DNA of 45,424 nucleotides. Source: Sulfurimonas sp. UBA6792. GTDB lineage: Bacteria; Campylobacterota; Campylobacteria; Campylobacterales; Sulfurimonadaceae. The notes beneath the pieces were generated by a model, which saw only the letters and a program-made list of their open reading frames with translations, was not told where the DNA came from and searched no databases. The stretch covers positions 1 to 45,424 of the forward strand of contig DKFQ01000012.1 in assembly GCA_002452425.1 (NCBI GenBank), in the 5' to 3' direction. The translations under genes and the position numbers were made by a program. Below, in pieces: positions 15,826 to 24,216 of the stretch. Position 1 is the first letter of the stretch, and every line of letters starts with the position of its first letter.

Positions 15826-18031
15826 GGTTGCTCTTTTTCTGCTCTTTTTTGCAGCAAGCGTATGGGCAGAGGATGCTAAGGTAGAGGTGTTTGCCACTAC
15901 GATGGATACAAAAGAGAACATCGTTACAGCAGACGGTGATGTAGTAGTTATCTATCAAGATTATCAGCTAAGTGCAAAAAAAGCGCGCTATGACAGAAAT
16001 AGCGGCGATTTAGAGCTTTTTGGAAATATTGCGGCAAGCCAAGGGGAGAACATCAAGCTTCTAGGCGAATACGCTAAGTTAAACATAGCAAACAAAGAGC
16101 GTACATTTCAGCCATTTTTTATGCTCGAAAAGACATCAGATGTTTGGCTCAGCGGTGATGAGGGGTATGCAAAAGATACGGATGTAGAAGTGACATCCGG
16201 AGTTATGAGCGGGTGTGACCCAAACAACCCTCTTTGGAAGATGGAGTTTACCTCCTCTGAGTATAACACCGACACGATGTGGCTAAATCTCTACAATACA
16301 AGAATCTATCTCTACGATATCCCTGTTTTTTACACCCCTTATTTTGGTTACTCGCTTGACACAACACGAAGAACGGGTGTGTTGCCTCCGATGGTTGGTT
16401 ACTCAACAAAAGAGGGTCTTTACTATGAACAAGCGCTCTTTATAGCAGAACAGAACTGGTGGGATTTGGAACTAAAACCTCAAATCAGAACAAACAGAGG
16501 AGAGGGACTCTACTCAACCTTTCGCTTTGTCGATAGTAAAACATCCAAAGGCTCTCTGACTGCGGGTTACTTTAAAGAGAAACAGAGCTATTTTAGCGAT
16601 AGCCAACTTGCCAACGATAAGCACTATGGTTTTAACTTCTTGTACCAAAACGATGATTTTATCAACCAATGGTTTGGGACAACGCTTGAGGGGCAGTCTG
16701 GCATCTATGCTGATATAGTAAACATGAACGACGTTGACTACATCAACCTCTCGACAAACGACACAACCCAAAATGCAACAACAACGCAACTTCTCTCAAG
16801 AATCAACGCTTTTTATAACAGAGATGATGACTATATGGGTGCTTACTTCAAGCACTACAAGGATTTGACGCTTGATAGTAATGAAAAGACTATCCAAAAT
16901 CTTCCAGCACTCCACTACCATACCTATCTTGACACATGGTTAGAAAATCATCTCAGCTATAGTATGGATATCCAGAGCAACAACTACTACAGACAAGCAG
17001 GTGTTGGCGCGGTGCAAACAGATATGAACATCCCTGTAACACTTCAAACATCACTTTTTGATGAGTTTTTAAATGTGGCATATACTTCTCATTTTTATGC
17101 ACAGCATACTGACTTTAATGGTGAAAATAGCGTGCAAAACAACTCTTTAGAGTATGACAGCGGTCTTTTTGGCAGAAACTACCACCAGTTGAGTGCATCA
17201 ACACAACTTACCCGCGCATTTGAGACTTTCACGCATGTTATCGAGGTTGGAACACAGTACCAGATGGATGGGTTAGAGACCAAAAACGGTTACTACGAAG
17301 AGCAAATGGAGCTTTTTACGCCTCAACAAAGAGATGACTACTGCTCTTATGCTAGCAACGCTACAGACCCAGAATATGCGGCACGATGCGAGTTATACAA
17401 TATTGCCAGTGTAGAGAGGAGATTGCAACTCTATTTTGCTCACTATCTTTATGATATTTTAGGAAAGCAGATTGTCTATCATAGAGTTAGCCAAAATATC
17501 TCTTATAATAACAATGTTGCAGACGAGATAGAAAATGAGCTTGACTACCAGATAACGGATAATTTGAATTTTTATAACAACATGGTTTATAACTATGATG
17601 AAAGTGATTTTTCTAAAAACTTCAATCAGGTGTCTTATAGAGTTTCGAGTTTTGATTTGGCGCTTTCACATATGTACAAAGATAGCTTTTTGCCTGATAC
17701 GCCAACTACAACACCCATCACAAGTTACTTGACTTCAAGTATTAACTACAGATATGACAAGCACTACTCTTATAGCTATAGACATAGTTATGATTTAGAG
17801 AGAAGCCAAAAAAGAGGCTTTGAGATAGGGTTTTTATATCAAAAAAGATGTTGGGATTTTGGACTTAGATATGTTGAGAACAACAGACCTATCCTAAACT
17901 TAAGCGGTATATCCGACTCTATCTACGACAGATATATCTACCTAACTCTGAGACTTAAGCCGATTATGTCGCCAAATAGCAGTGCGTCAGGATTTGCATA
18001 TAGACTTCCTGATAAATCAGAGAACAATTAA
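15818..18031 (+). CDS. lptD: LPS-assembly outer-membrane protein LptD
   Basis: This is the outer-membrane beta-barrel that, with LptE, inserts lipopolysaccharide into the outer leaflet. A Sec signal (SRVALFLLFFAASVWA, cut before ED) is followed by an OstA/LptA-like beta-jellyroll (about residues 25-125, e.g. ITADGDVVV-type repeats) and a long aromatic-rich barrel with LptD motifs such as YTPYFGYSLDTTRRTGVLPP. Length is 737 residues from ATG 15818; ATG 15788 is an alternative giving 747. I chose 15818 because it gives a compact signal peptide and only 8 bp overlap with the RDD gene. Four cysteines are present (C133, C509, C524, C678): one before the barrel, two in one loop, one near the C-terminus, allowing a long-range disulphide. 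Confidence 0.94.
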   Translation: MSRVALFLLFFAASVWAEDAKVEVFATTMDTKENIVTADGDVVVIYQDYQLSAKKARYDRNSGDLELFGNIAASQGENIKLLGEYAKLNIANKERTFQPFFMLEKTSDVWLSGDEGYAKDTDVEVTSGVMSGCDPNNPLWKMEFTSSEYNTDTMWLNLYNTRIYLYDIPVFYTPYFGYSLDTTRRTGVLPPMVGYSTKEGLYYEQALFIAEQNWWDLELKPQIRTNRGEGLYSTFRFVDSKTSKGSLTAGYFKEKQSYFSDSQLANDKHYGFNFLYQNDDFINQWFGTTLEGQSGIYADIVNMNDVDYINLSTNDTTQNATTTQLLSRINAFYNRDDDYMGAYFKHYKDLTLDSNEKTIQNLPALHYHTYLDTWLENHLSYSMDIQSNNYYRQAGVGAVQTDMNIPVTLQTSLFDEFLNVAYTSHFYAQHTDFNGENSVQNNSLEYDSGLFGRNYHQLSASTQLTRAFETFTHVIEVGTQYQMDGLETKNGYYEEQMELFTPQQRDDYCSYASNATDPEYAARCELYNIASVERRLQLYFAHYLYDILGKQIVYHRVSQNISYNNNVADEIENELDYQITDNLNFYNNMVYNYDESDFSKNFNQVSYRVSSFDLALSHMYKDSFLPDTPTTTPITSYLTSSINYRYDKHYSYSYRHSYDLERSQKRGFEIGFLYQKRCWDFGLRYVENNRPILNLSGISDSIYDRYIYLTLRLKPIMSPNSSASGFAYRLPDKSENN

Positions 18032-18035
18032 GCGT

Positions 18036-18698
18036 ATGGGAAAGTATAAAAATATTTTAAAAAATCGTGAGGATGCGGCAAAAAAACTCTATGATGTTAT
18101 CCCGATGCAAAAGCTCAAAGATGAGAACTGGAAGCTCATTGCGGTATCCAAGGGAGGTTTGGAGCTTGCTTATCATATCCGTGGCAAATACAAAAACAGT
18201 ATAGATTTTCTCTTCTCAGAGGCGATTTTAGCTCCAAATAACCACGAATGCGAGATAGCAAGGGTTTGCGAAGGAGAAGAGATAGTTATCAATGAAAACC
18301 TCGTTACCGCTTTTGGTATCAAGTACGACTATATCTACGGTGAAGCGCATAGAAAACATGAAGAGAAGATTTTAAGCTACATCTATCAGTATAGAAAAGG
18401 GCGCCCCTTTACATCGATGCAAAATCAGATAGTTATGCTCATCGATGAGGGAAGTGAAACGGGGCTTAAGTTTCTCACCGCATTAAAAGCCATTCTTGCC
18501 ATGAAGCCAAAAGCCATCTACATAACAGCTCCCGTCATACCTACAGATGTGCTTGAGTTTTTGGAACCCTTTGCGGATAATGTGTTTTATCTGCACAAGA
18601 TAGATGATTATGTTGAAACAGCTCTTTATTATGAAGAGTTAGAGAAGATAGATGAAGAACGAATAGAAAAAATATTAGGAGAAAAAAGTGAAATATGA
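18036..18698 (+). CDS. Phosphoribosyltransferase-like protein
   Basis: The 220-residue protein has the type I phosphoribosyltransferase layout. An early strand-loop is IAVSKGGLELAYHI and the PRPP-binding region is IVMLIDEGSETGLKFLTAL, in which the usual acidic pair is D-E followed by G-S-E-T-G. A C-terminal strand carries AIYITAPVIP. It lies between lptD and pnp, overlapping pnp by 11 bp, and the substrate base cannot be told from sequence. The ATG at 18036 (MGKYKNIL) is preferred; the frame extends 18 codons upstream, inside lptD. This could also be a regulatory PRTase without catalysis. Confidence 0.8.
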   Translation: MGKYKNILKNREDAAKKLYDVIPMQKLKDENWKLIAVSKGGLELAYHIRGKYKNSIDFLFSEAILAPNNHECEIARVCEGEEIVINENLVTAFGIKYDYIYGEAHRKHEEKILSYIYQYRKGRPFTSMQNQIVMLIDEGSETGLKFLTALKAILAMKPKAIYITAPVIPTDVLEFLEPFADNVFYLHKIDDYVETALYYEELEKIDEERIEKILGEKSEI

Positions 18699-20853
18699 TG
18701 TAAAAGTAGATTTGAAAAATAGAGAAGAAGAGTACTCTTTTAGTGAAGTAGCAAAACAAGCAAATGGTGCAGCGTGGCTTAGAAGTGGCGATACAGTGCT
18801 CCTTGCAACGGTTGTTATCGATGAGACTGAGGTTGTCAAAGATGATTTTCTCCCACTTACTGTGCAGTACATCGAAAAAACATATGCAGCGGGCAAAATC
18901 CCTGGTGGATTTTTTAAACGCGAAACAAAACCGAGTGATTTTGAAACACTTACTTCACGCATCGTGGACAGATCTTTGCGTCCTCTTTTTCCAAAAGGGT
19001 TTGGGCATCCGACGCAGATAACTATTTTAGCGCTTAGTGTTGACAAAGAGGCAGACCTTCAAGTGCTAGCTCTTAACGCAGCATCAGCGGCACTCTTTGC
19101 GAGTGACATCGCTATCAACACCTCTGTATCGGCTATCAGAGCAGTAAAAATAGATGGTGCGCTAGTTTTAAACCCAACACTCTCCCAGCTTGGAGACGCA
19201 ACACTTGACCTCTTCCTCTCAGGTTCAAAAGAGGATCTTTTGATGATAGAGATGCGAAGTATCGGTTCAAATCAGGTAGATACTGATTTTATCATCGACC
19301 CACTCCTAGACCCGACACTCAGCGCGCCGCTTATGACAAAACACGTCTCTAACGCTGTTGCAGAGGATGAGTTGGTCTCTATCTTGGAAAAAGCACAAGA
19401 GCTTCTTTTTGAGAACAACACAAAGTATGAGAGCTCTTTTGCCCCGTTTCAAAAAGAGGCAAATGAGATAGAGTATAAGGTGCATGTTGTCAATGAAGAT
19501 ATGGTAGCGTATGTGCGCACACACCATTTTGAAGATATCAAAGCAGCGATGAACCAGATGGCAAAGTCTGAACGCTCCACAGCGCTTAGAGCTCTTAGAA
19601 AAAAAATCCTGCTCAAGCAAGAGCATTGGGATGAGGTGACGCTCAAAGATGCGATAGAAAAAGTAAAGCGCATTCAGGTACGAAGCCAGATACTAAACGA
19701 AAGAGTTCGTGCTGATGGCAGAGCGCTCAATGAAATCAGACCGATTTCTATAAGCACAAATGTACTTCCAAAAGCACACGCGTCGTGCCTCTTTACCCGT
19801 GGGCAGACGCAAGCGCTCGTAGTTCTTACACTCGGTGGACCAAAAGATGCACAGATGTTTGAGATGCTTACAGACGATGGTGTGCAAAATGAGAACTTTA
19901 TGGTTCACTACAACTTCCCTGGATTTAGCGTTGGTGAAGCATCGCCTATAACGGGGGTAAAGAGAAGAGAGCTAGGGCATGGAAATCTCGCAAAAAGAGC
20001 GCTAGAGCCAATAGTTGATTTTGAGGGAAGAACTATCCGATTGGTTTCAGAGATTTTAGAGTCTAACGGCTCTTCTTCTATGGCAACGGTTTGTGGCGGT
20101 TACATGGCACTACGCGCTGCGGAGATAGAGACTTGCGACGTGGTTGCGGGCATTGCTATGGGTATGGTAAGCGAGGGTGATAAATACGCTATCCTCTCTG
20201 ACATCATGGGACTTGAAGACCATGATGGAGATTTGGACTTTAAAGTGACAGGTTCCAAAGAGGGCATTACTGCTATGCAGATGGATATCAAGCTCGGCGG
20301 TATCAGCCTTGCAGTTTTAAAAGAGGCACTTTATCAGGCAAAAGAGGGCAGAGCGCATATCATAGATATCATGATAGAAGCAGAAAAATCTATAGAGCTT
20401 AATGACGGTGTTTTACCAAGCAGTGACTTTTTCCACATCAACCCAAGTTTTATCGGCGACATCATAGGACAAGCAGGAAAGACTATCCGTGAGATAATCG
20501 AGAAGTTTGAAGTGGCTATCGATATAGATAAAAAAGATGGAAAAGTAAAAGTAACAGGCAAGAGCAAAAGCGGTGTCAAAGCTGCACGAGAGCATATAGA
20601 GGGCATCGTCAACACGCCAAAAACTCCTAAAATAGAGTATAAAGTAGGCGATATTCACAAAGGAACTGTTAAAAAGATAGTTGACTTTGGAGCATTTATA
20701 GAGCTTCCAGATGGAACAGACGGACTTGCGCATATCTCTAAGATATCTGAGCAAAGAGTTGAGAAGGTAAGTGATGTCCTCAAAGAGGGGCAAGAGGTAA
20801 AAGTAGAGGTTTTAGAGTTCAAAGGGAACAAAATCTCTTTGGGAATCGTGTAA
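18688..20853 (+). CDS. pnp: Polynucleotide phosphorylase
   Basis: The 721-residue exoribonuclease degrades RNA phosphorolytically from the 3' end. Two RNase PH domains are visible (FKRETKPSDFETLTSRIVDRSLRPLF split across the first; GHGNLAKRALEP and SDIMGLEDHDGDLDFKVTG in the second), then a KH domain (IIGQAGKTIREII) and an S1 domain (GTVKKIVDFGAFIELPDGTDGLAHISKI). It ends soon after S1, slightly shorter than the E. coli enzyme. It starts with GTG at 18688, supported by AGGAG six bases upstream. In many bacteria pnp follows rpsO; here it follows a phosphoribosyltransferase-like gene. Confidence 0.98.
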   Translation: MKYDVKVDLKNREEEYSFSEVAKQANGAAWLRSGDTVLLATVVIDETEVVKDDFLPLTVQYIEKTYAAGKIPGGFFKRETKPSDFETLTSRIVDRSLRPLFPKGFGHPTQITILALSVDKEADLQVLALNAASAALFASDIAINTSVSAIRAVKIDGALVLNPTLSQLGDATLDLFLSGSKEDLLMIEMRSIGSNQVDTDFIIDPLLDPTLSAPLMTKHVSNAVAEDELVSILEKAQELLFENNTKYESSFAPFQKEANEIEYKVHVVNEDMVAYVRTHHFEDIKAAMNQMAKSERSTALRALRKKILLKQEHWDEVTLKDAIEKVKRIQVRSQILNERVRADGRALNEIRPISISTNVLPKAHASCLFTRGQTQALVVLTLGGPKDAQMFEMLTDDGVQNENFMVHYNFPGFSVGEASPITGVKRRELGHGNLAKRALEPIVDFEGRTIRLVSEILESNGSSSMATVCGGYMALRAAEIETCDVVAGIAMGMVSEGDKYAILSDIMGLEDHDGDLDFKVTGSKEGITAMQMDIKLGGISLAVLKEALYQAKEGRAHIIDIMIEAEKSIELNDGVLPSSDFFHINPSFIGDIIGQAGKTIREIIEKFEVAIDIDKKDGKVKVTGKSKSGVKAAREHIEGIVNTPKTPKIEYKVGDIHKGTVKKIVDFGAFIELPDGTDGLAHISKISEQRVEKVSDVLKEGQEVKVEVLEFKGNKISLGIV

Positions 20854-20998
20854 ATTAAACTTACTTTTAGAAGTTTATGTGTATCATTCGCTATCAAATT
20901 TCAGTAGGGAAATCCTTGCATTTATGTATGGGTTGCTACACCAAAAGTGTGGTTACGTGAGCCGAGAAGATTTGTAAAACTTTATAACGGAGAAACTT
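20854..20998 (+). promoter_or_regulatory. Structured 5' leader/promoter region of atpE
   Basis: The gap begins with a block (20879-20898, GTGTATCATTCGCTATCAAA) nearly identical to the one upstream of guaA. Downstream, CTACAC (20936 region) can pair with GTGTGG around CCAAAA, a 6-bp stem, followed by GTTACGTGAGCCGAGAAG. The ribosome site CGGAGA precedes the ATG. I recognise no known riboswitch class. Confidence 0.4.
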
Positions 20999-21313
20999 AT
21001 GAAAAAAATTATTTTCTTAATGGTTGCACTTGCTACTGCTGCTTTGGCAAATGATGGTGATGTTGCAAACCAAACACTTAAAGCGTACTCAATGATCGCT
21101 GCAGGTCTTGGTCTTGGTCTTGCTGCACTTGGTGGAGCTATCGGTATGGGTCATACTGCTGCTGCAACAATCGCTGGTACTGCTAGAAACCCAGGTTTAG
21201 GTGCAAAACTTATGACTACGATGTTTATCGCTCTTGCGATGATCGAAGCTCAGGTTATTTACGCACTTGTAATTGCTCTTATAGCACTTTACGCTAACCC
21301 ATACTTAGGTTAA
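20999..21313 (+). CDS. atpE: ATP synthase F0 subunit c
   Basis: The 104-residue proteolipid forms the rotor ring of F0. Two transmembrane helices flank the polar loop ARNPG; helix 1 carries the packing motif GLGLGLAALGGAIGMG and helix 2 the ion-binding glutamate in MIEAQ. The residue after that Glu is Ala, so the Ser/Thr of sodium-binding c subunits is absent and proton coupling is likely. The protein is about 20 residues longer than usual because of an N-terminal signal-like helix (KKIIFLMVALATAALA). The gene is alone, with no other atp genes nearby, as is usual in Campylobacterota. RBS CGGAGA. Confidence 0.97.
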   Translation: MKKIIFLMVALATAALANDGDVANQTLKAYSMIAAGLGLGLAALGGAIGMGHTAAATIAGTARNPGLGAKLMTTMFIALAMIEAQVIYALVIALIALYANPYLG

Positions 21314-21332
21314 TCAACTCTAAGTAACCCAT

Positions 21333-21353
21333 AAAGCACCTCTTTGGTGCTTT
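21333..21353 (+). terminator. Terminator after atpE
   Basis: AAAGCACC and GGTGCTTT form a perfect 8-bp stem around TCTTT, 20 bp after the atpE stop. The T tract is short (CTTT), but the position between atpE and the tRNA gene fits a rho-independent terminator. Confidence 0.7.
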
Positions 21354-21364
21354 AACCTCTAAAT

Positions 21365-21449
21365 GCGACCGTGGTGGAACGGTAGACACACTACCTTGAG
21401 GTGGTAGCGCCCTACGGGTGTGGGAGTTCAAATCTCCCCGGTCGCACCA
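21365..21449 (+). tRNA. tRNA-Leu (anticodon GAG)
   Basis: The acceptor stem GCGACCG (21365-21371) pairs with CGGTCGC (21439-21445), followed by A and an encoded CCA (21447-21449). The anticodon arm is CTACCTTGAGGTGGTAG with loop anticodon GAG, reading CUC/CUU leucine codons. A long variable arm (GCGCCCTACGGGTGT) marks a class II tRNA, and GGTAGACAC and GTTCAAATC give the D and T arms. Confidence 0.97.
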
Positions 21450-21490
21450 TATATCTTTTTTCCCATTTTCTTTTTCACAATCAACCAACT

Positions 21491-21522
21491 GCGACACTTC
21501 CGCGACACTTTTTTTCTATAAT
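21491..21522 (+). promoter_or_regulatory. Promoter with tandem GCGACAC heptamers
   Basis: Two GCGACAC heptamers (21491-21497 and 21502-21508) stand 11 bp apart, one helical turn, followed eight bases later by a perfect -10 box TATAAT (21517-21522). The same arrangement, reading GCGACACTTCTGCGACAC, precedes the leftward gene starting at 29715. Tandem half-sites at one-turn spacing are typical of response-regulator binding sites; the regulator is not identified. Confidence 0.65.
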
Positions 21523-21549
21523 TTTTCAAATCAATTATTTGGAGATACT

Positions 21550-21714
21550 ATGAATGCTTTTGAAAAAGTTTTAAATTCCATCAAAAAACCCTCTACCTAT
21601 GGACATAATGCGTGCAATACGCAAAATGTAAAAAATCTTAAAAAAGCAAAAGAGGAGATTGAGGGGATGTTGCTCAAGCAACTCAGCGAGGCTAAAGCCT
21701 CACTTCCAAAATAG
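21550..21714 (+). CDS. Small conserved-looking protein, 54 residues
   Basis: The short protein starts MNAFEKVLNSI and is lysine-rich, with a helical second half (NLKKAKEEIEGMLLKQL). A single Cys lies in GHNACNTQN. No signal peptide or membrane helix is visible, and I do not recognise a family. Coding status is supported by GGAG six bases before the ATG and a perfect TATAAT box at 21517-21522 placed for a short leader. The longer frame back to 21418 would run through the tRNA and is rejected. It converges on pdxH and shares its promoter motif with the operon that ends at pdxH. Confidence 0.7.
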   Translation: MNAFEKVLNSIKKPSTYGHNACNTQNVKNLKKAKEEIEGMLLKQLSEAKASLPK

Positions 21715-21741
21715 TATTATGCTTTATGAAAACAAAAGAGT

Positions 21742-22380
21742 TTACGGTGCAAGTCTTGAGATTTCCCATTGGTTCTCTTCTTTCGTATAAAGAACTCTAT
21801 CGTGGAGGCGGCTTTCTCTGCCTTGCCAGAACTCTATTTTGTTGGGGATTACTCTGTAGCCACCCCAGAAGTCTGGGAGGGGGACTTCGCCGTTTTTAAA
21901 CTTCTCTTTCATCTTCTCTAGCGCCATGGAGAGGAGTTTTCTTGAGCTTATGATTTTGCTCTGCTCACTTACCCATGCGCCTATCTGACTGCCACGGGAG
22001 CGTTTCATAAAGTAGGCTAGAGACTCTGCACTGGAGATCTTCTCACATGTGCCGATGATGCGGACTTGACGCTCTAGGTCTAGCCACAAAAACTCTACTG
22101 CTACATTTGGGTTCTCTTCTATCTCTTTTGCTTTGTCTGAGGTGTAGTTTGTAAAAAAAACAAAACCTCTCTCGTCAAATATCTTGAGTAAAACAGCGCG
22201 GATATTGGGGATGTTTTGCGCACTACTTGTCGCTAAGAGCATACTGTTTGGCTCTAAAACTTGTGCATTTTGGGCTTCAACAAACCACTTTTCAAACTGC
22301 ACAAACGGGTTGGCATCTACACTGTGTTCATCAAGCTCGCTCTGTTTGTACTCTCTTCGCATATCATGTAGGTTTAACAC
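21742..22380 (-). CDS. pdxH: Pyridoxamine/pyridoxine 5'-phosphate oxidase
   Basis: The 212-residue FMN enzyme oxidises PNP or PMP to pyridoxal phosphate, the salvage and final step of vitamin B6 synthesis. It shows MRREYKQSELDE, the FMN-binding FFTNYTSDKAKEI, the QVRIIGTCEKI strand, RSRGSQIGAWVSEQS and the C-terminal PDFWGGYRV...EFWQGRESRLHDR. Translation starts at GTG 22380, with GGAGA just upstream. It is the last gene of the tight leftward run 29715-21742, only 9 bp after the UbiB-like gene, so it may be co-expressed with the light-sensing and kinase genes. Confidence 0.96.
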   Translation of the reverse strand: MLNLHDMRREYKQSELDEHSVDANPFVQFEKWFVEAQNAQVLEPNSMLLATSSAQNIPNIRAVLLKIFDERGFVFFTNYTSDKAKEIEENPNVAVEFLWLDLERQVRIIGTCEKISSAESLAYFMKRSRGSQIGAWVSEQSKIISSRKLLSMALEKMKEKFKNGEVPLPDFWGGYRVIPNKIEFWQGRESRLHDRVLYTKEENQWEISRLAP

Positions 22381-22389
22381 TTTGTCTCC

Positions 22390-23937
22390 TTATTTGTATA
22401 AAATTCTTGCCATGCCAAAGGCGAGGAGCGTTACGGCGAGAACCTTGAGCTCTTTGTCGTAGAGAAGGGCAAAAATGCCCAAAAGCATGAGCGAAAAAGA
22501 GATGGCGATTGCTTTTTGGCTCTCTTTGAGGTCGCGTTTTATCCACTCTAGCTGATCTAGTGAGAGCTCTACTTGGAGCTCATTTTGGCTTATTTTTTTG
22601 ACTGCTGACTTGAGGTCTTTTGCAAGAAAAGGAATCTCTTTTATCTCCTCTATGAGTGTTTCTAGAATGCTCTCTTTTGCGCCTAAGGCTCGGGGGATGT
22701 TTTTTTGTAAGATGGGCAAGATATCTTTGATGCCATTAAAATTTTCTATGTAGGTTGTCCCTAAACCCTCCACGATGGCACTGACACGTAGGATGTAGAT
22801 GGCATCGCTTGGGAGTTTAAAAGGGAGTCCTCTTGTGGACTCTAGCACTTCAAAGGCGAGTTGCTGCATGGATTCGCTGCTGAGATTTTCGTTGGAAAAT
22901 ATCTCAAACATTTTGGAGGTAAACTCGGCTAGTTCAGAGATGGGCGCTTCATAGGCGACTGTTCCTAGTTTTTTAGATGCAGCGATATAGCGTTCATAAT
23001 CCTGCTCATTTGCAGCTTTTATGAGCTCTATGATGGCAACTCTGGAGTTGTTTGGTACTGTTTTGACCATGCCAAAGTCAAGTAAGATGAGTTCGCCCTC
23101 TTTGCTCACAAGGAGATTTCCTGGGTGTGGGTCGGCGTGGAAATAGCCGTTTATGAGCATTTGCGTGGTGTAAAAATCGACAAGTTTGGCGATGATGGAG
23201 CGAAAATCTATCTTGTGTTTAAAGATACTCTCTTTGTCATCAAAGCGAAAGCCCTCTTCGTAACTCATCACAAGCGCATCATCGCTGCAAAGTTCTACAA
23301 ATGGCGTGGGAAATCTAACGCCCGCATCTTTATAGACAGATGCAAATTTTTGGAGATTTCTGAGCTCTTGAGTGAGGTTTACCTCTTGGAGTATCATCTT
23401 TGCAAACTCACTCACAACCGCCTCGATGGAGTTTTTGGTTGTGTTTGAAAAAAGCGGACGAAAGAGGGCGTTAAAGAGGGAGATGATAATGATATCGGCT
23501 CTAACTCTCCTCTCAATCCCCTCGCGTCGGAGTTTTACTGCCACTTTTTGCCCTGCATGTGTATGGGCGATATGTACCTGCCCGATGGACGCTGAGGCGA
23601 TAGCCTTTTTTTCAAAACTTAAAAAAGCTCCTTCTCTAAAGGCTCTTGCATAGACTTTTTCAAACTCCGCCGCACTCATTGGCGGGAGTTGGTCGTGAAG
23701 CTCTTTTAACTCATGAAGGTACTCTTTGTCAAAAAAATCAGCTCTTGTTGCAAGGACTTGTGAGAGTTTTACAAAGCTCGCTCCAAGCGTAGTGATGGTC
23801 TCTTTGAGCTCTTTTGCACCCATGGGTTTGAGGAGTAAAAAGCTCTTTTTTTTCTTTATCACCAGATAGATGGTGAGCAAAAAAGAGAAGACTTTTACCA
23901 CCCGCATGGGGGAGTAGAGCGCTGCATTTTTGAGCAA
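22390..23937 (-). CDS. UbiB/ABC1/ADCK family atypical kinase
   Basis: This 515-residue membrane-anchored protein has the UbiB fold: the N-terminal KxGQ region appears here as FVKLSQVLATR (K57, S59, Q60; Gly replaced by Ser). The Ala-rich loop is ASASIGQVHIA, the invariant lysine VAVKLRR, the catalytic loop HADPHPGNLL and the metal-binding LLDFGMV. Two C-terminal hydrophobic helices anchor it. Relatives act as ATPases in coenzyme Q or other isoprenoid-lipid metabolism. Campylobacterota use menaquinone, so its lipid partner here is unknown. The first in-frame start is TTG 23937; ATG 23907 is a plausible alternative. Six bases separate it from the phasin-like gene. Confidence 0.9.
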   Translation of the reverse strand: MLKNAALYSPMRVVKVFSFLLTIYLVIKKKKSFLLLKPMGAKELKETITTLGASFVKLSQVLATRADFFDKEYLHELKELHDQLPPMSAAEFEKVYARAFREGAFLSFEKKAIASASIGQVHIAHTHAGQKVAVKLRREGIERRVRADIIIISLFNALFRPLFSNTTKNSIEAVVSEFAKMILQEVNLTQELRNLQKFASVYKDAGVRFPTPFVELCSDDALVMSYEEGFRFDDKESIFKHKIDFRSIIAKLVDFYTTQMLINGYFHADPHPGNLLVSKEGELILLDFGMVKTVPNNSRVAIIELIKAANEQDYERYIAASKKLGTVAYEAPISELAEFTSKMFEIFSNENLSSESMQQLAFEVLESTRGLPFKLPSDAIYILRVSAIVEGLGTTYIENFNGIKDILPILQKNIPRALGAKESILETLIEEIKEIPFLAKDLKSAVKKISQNELQVELSLDQLEWIKRDLKESQKAIAISFSLMLLGIFALLYDKELKVLAVTLLAFGMARILYK

Positions 23938-23942
23938 AGTTT

Positions 23943-24206
23943 CTATTTGAGACTCTCTTTGAGTTGTTCCAAATCTGCTTTTGTCGCAATGCCTAGCTCA
24001 TCGATAACTTCTTTGAGCGCATTTTTGAACTGCTCTTTGATGCGCTGCTCTTCGTCTCTTCCTTTGGATTCGATGGAGTCTAAAAAGCTCTTTGCGTCAT
24101 CTGTTTTTATTTTGCCCTCATCTTGAAGTTTTTTTACTTCAGCTTCTACTTTTTCTTTCAAAACAACCGCGGCACCGATACCTGTGTAGAGTAAATCTTT
24201 GAACAT
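23943..24206 (-). CDS. Phasin-like/PhaF-type coiled-coil small protein
   Basis: The 87-residue protein starts MFKDLLYTGIGAAVVLKEKV, a short amphipathic helix. A charged helical stretch then ends in the zipper-like GIATKADLEQLKESL, the pattern of small phasin or PhaF-type granule-associated proteins. No catalytic motif is seen. No PHA synthase is present in the window, so granule binding is not implied; relatives commonly sit beside UbiB-type kinases and could act as accessory coiled coils. AAGGA lies eight bases before ATG 24206; GTG 24209 is one codon earlier. Confidence 0.65.
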   Translation of the reverse strand: MFKDLLYTGIGAAVVLKEKVEAEVKKLQDEGKIKTDDAKSFLDSIESKGRDEEQRIKEQFKNALKEVIDELGIATKADLEQLKESLK

Positions 24207-24216
24207 CACTTTTTCC

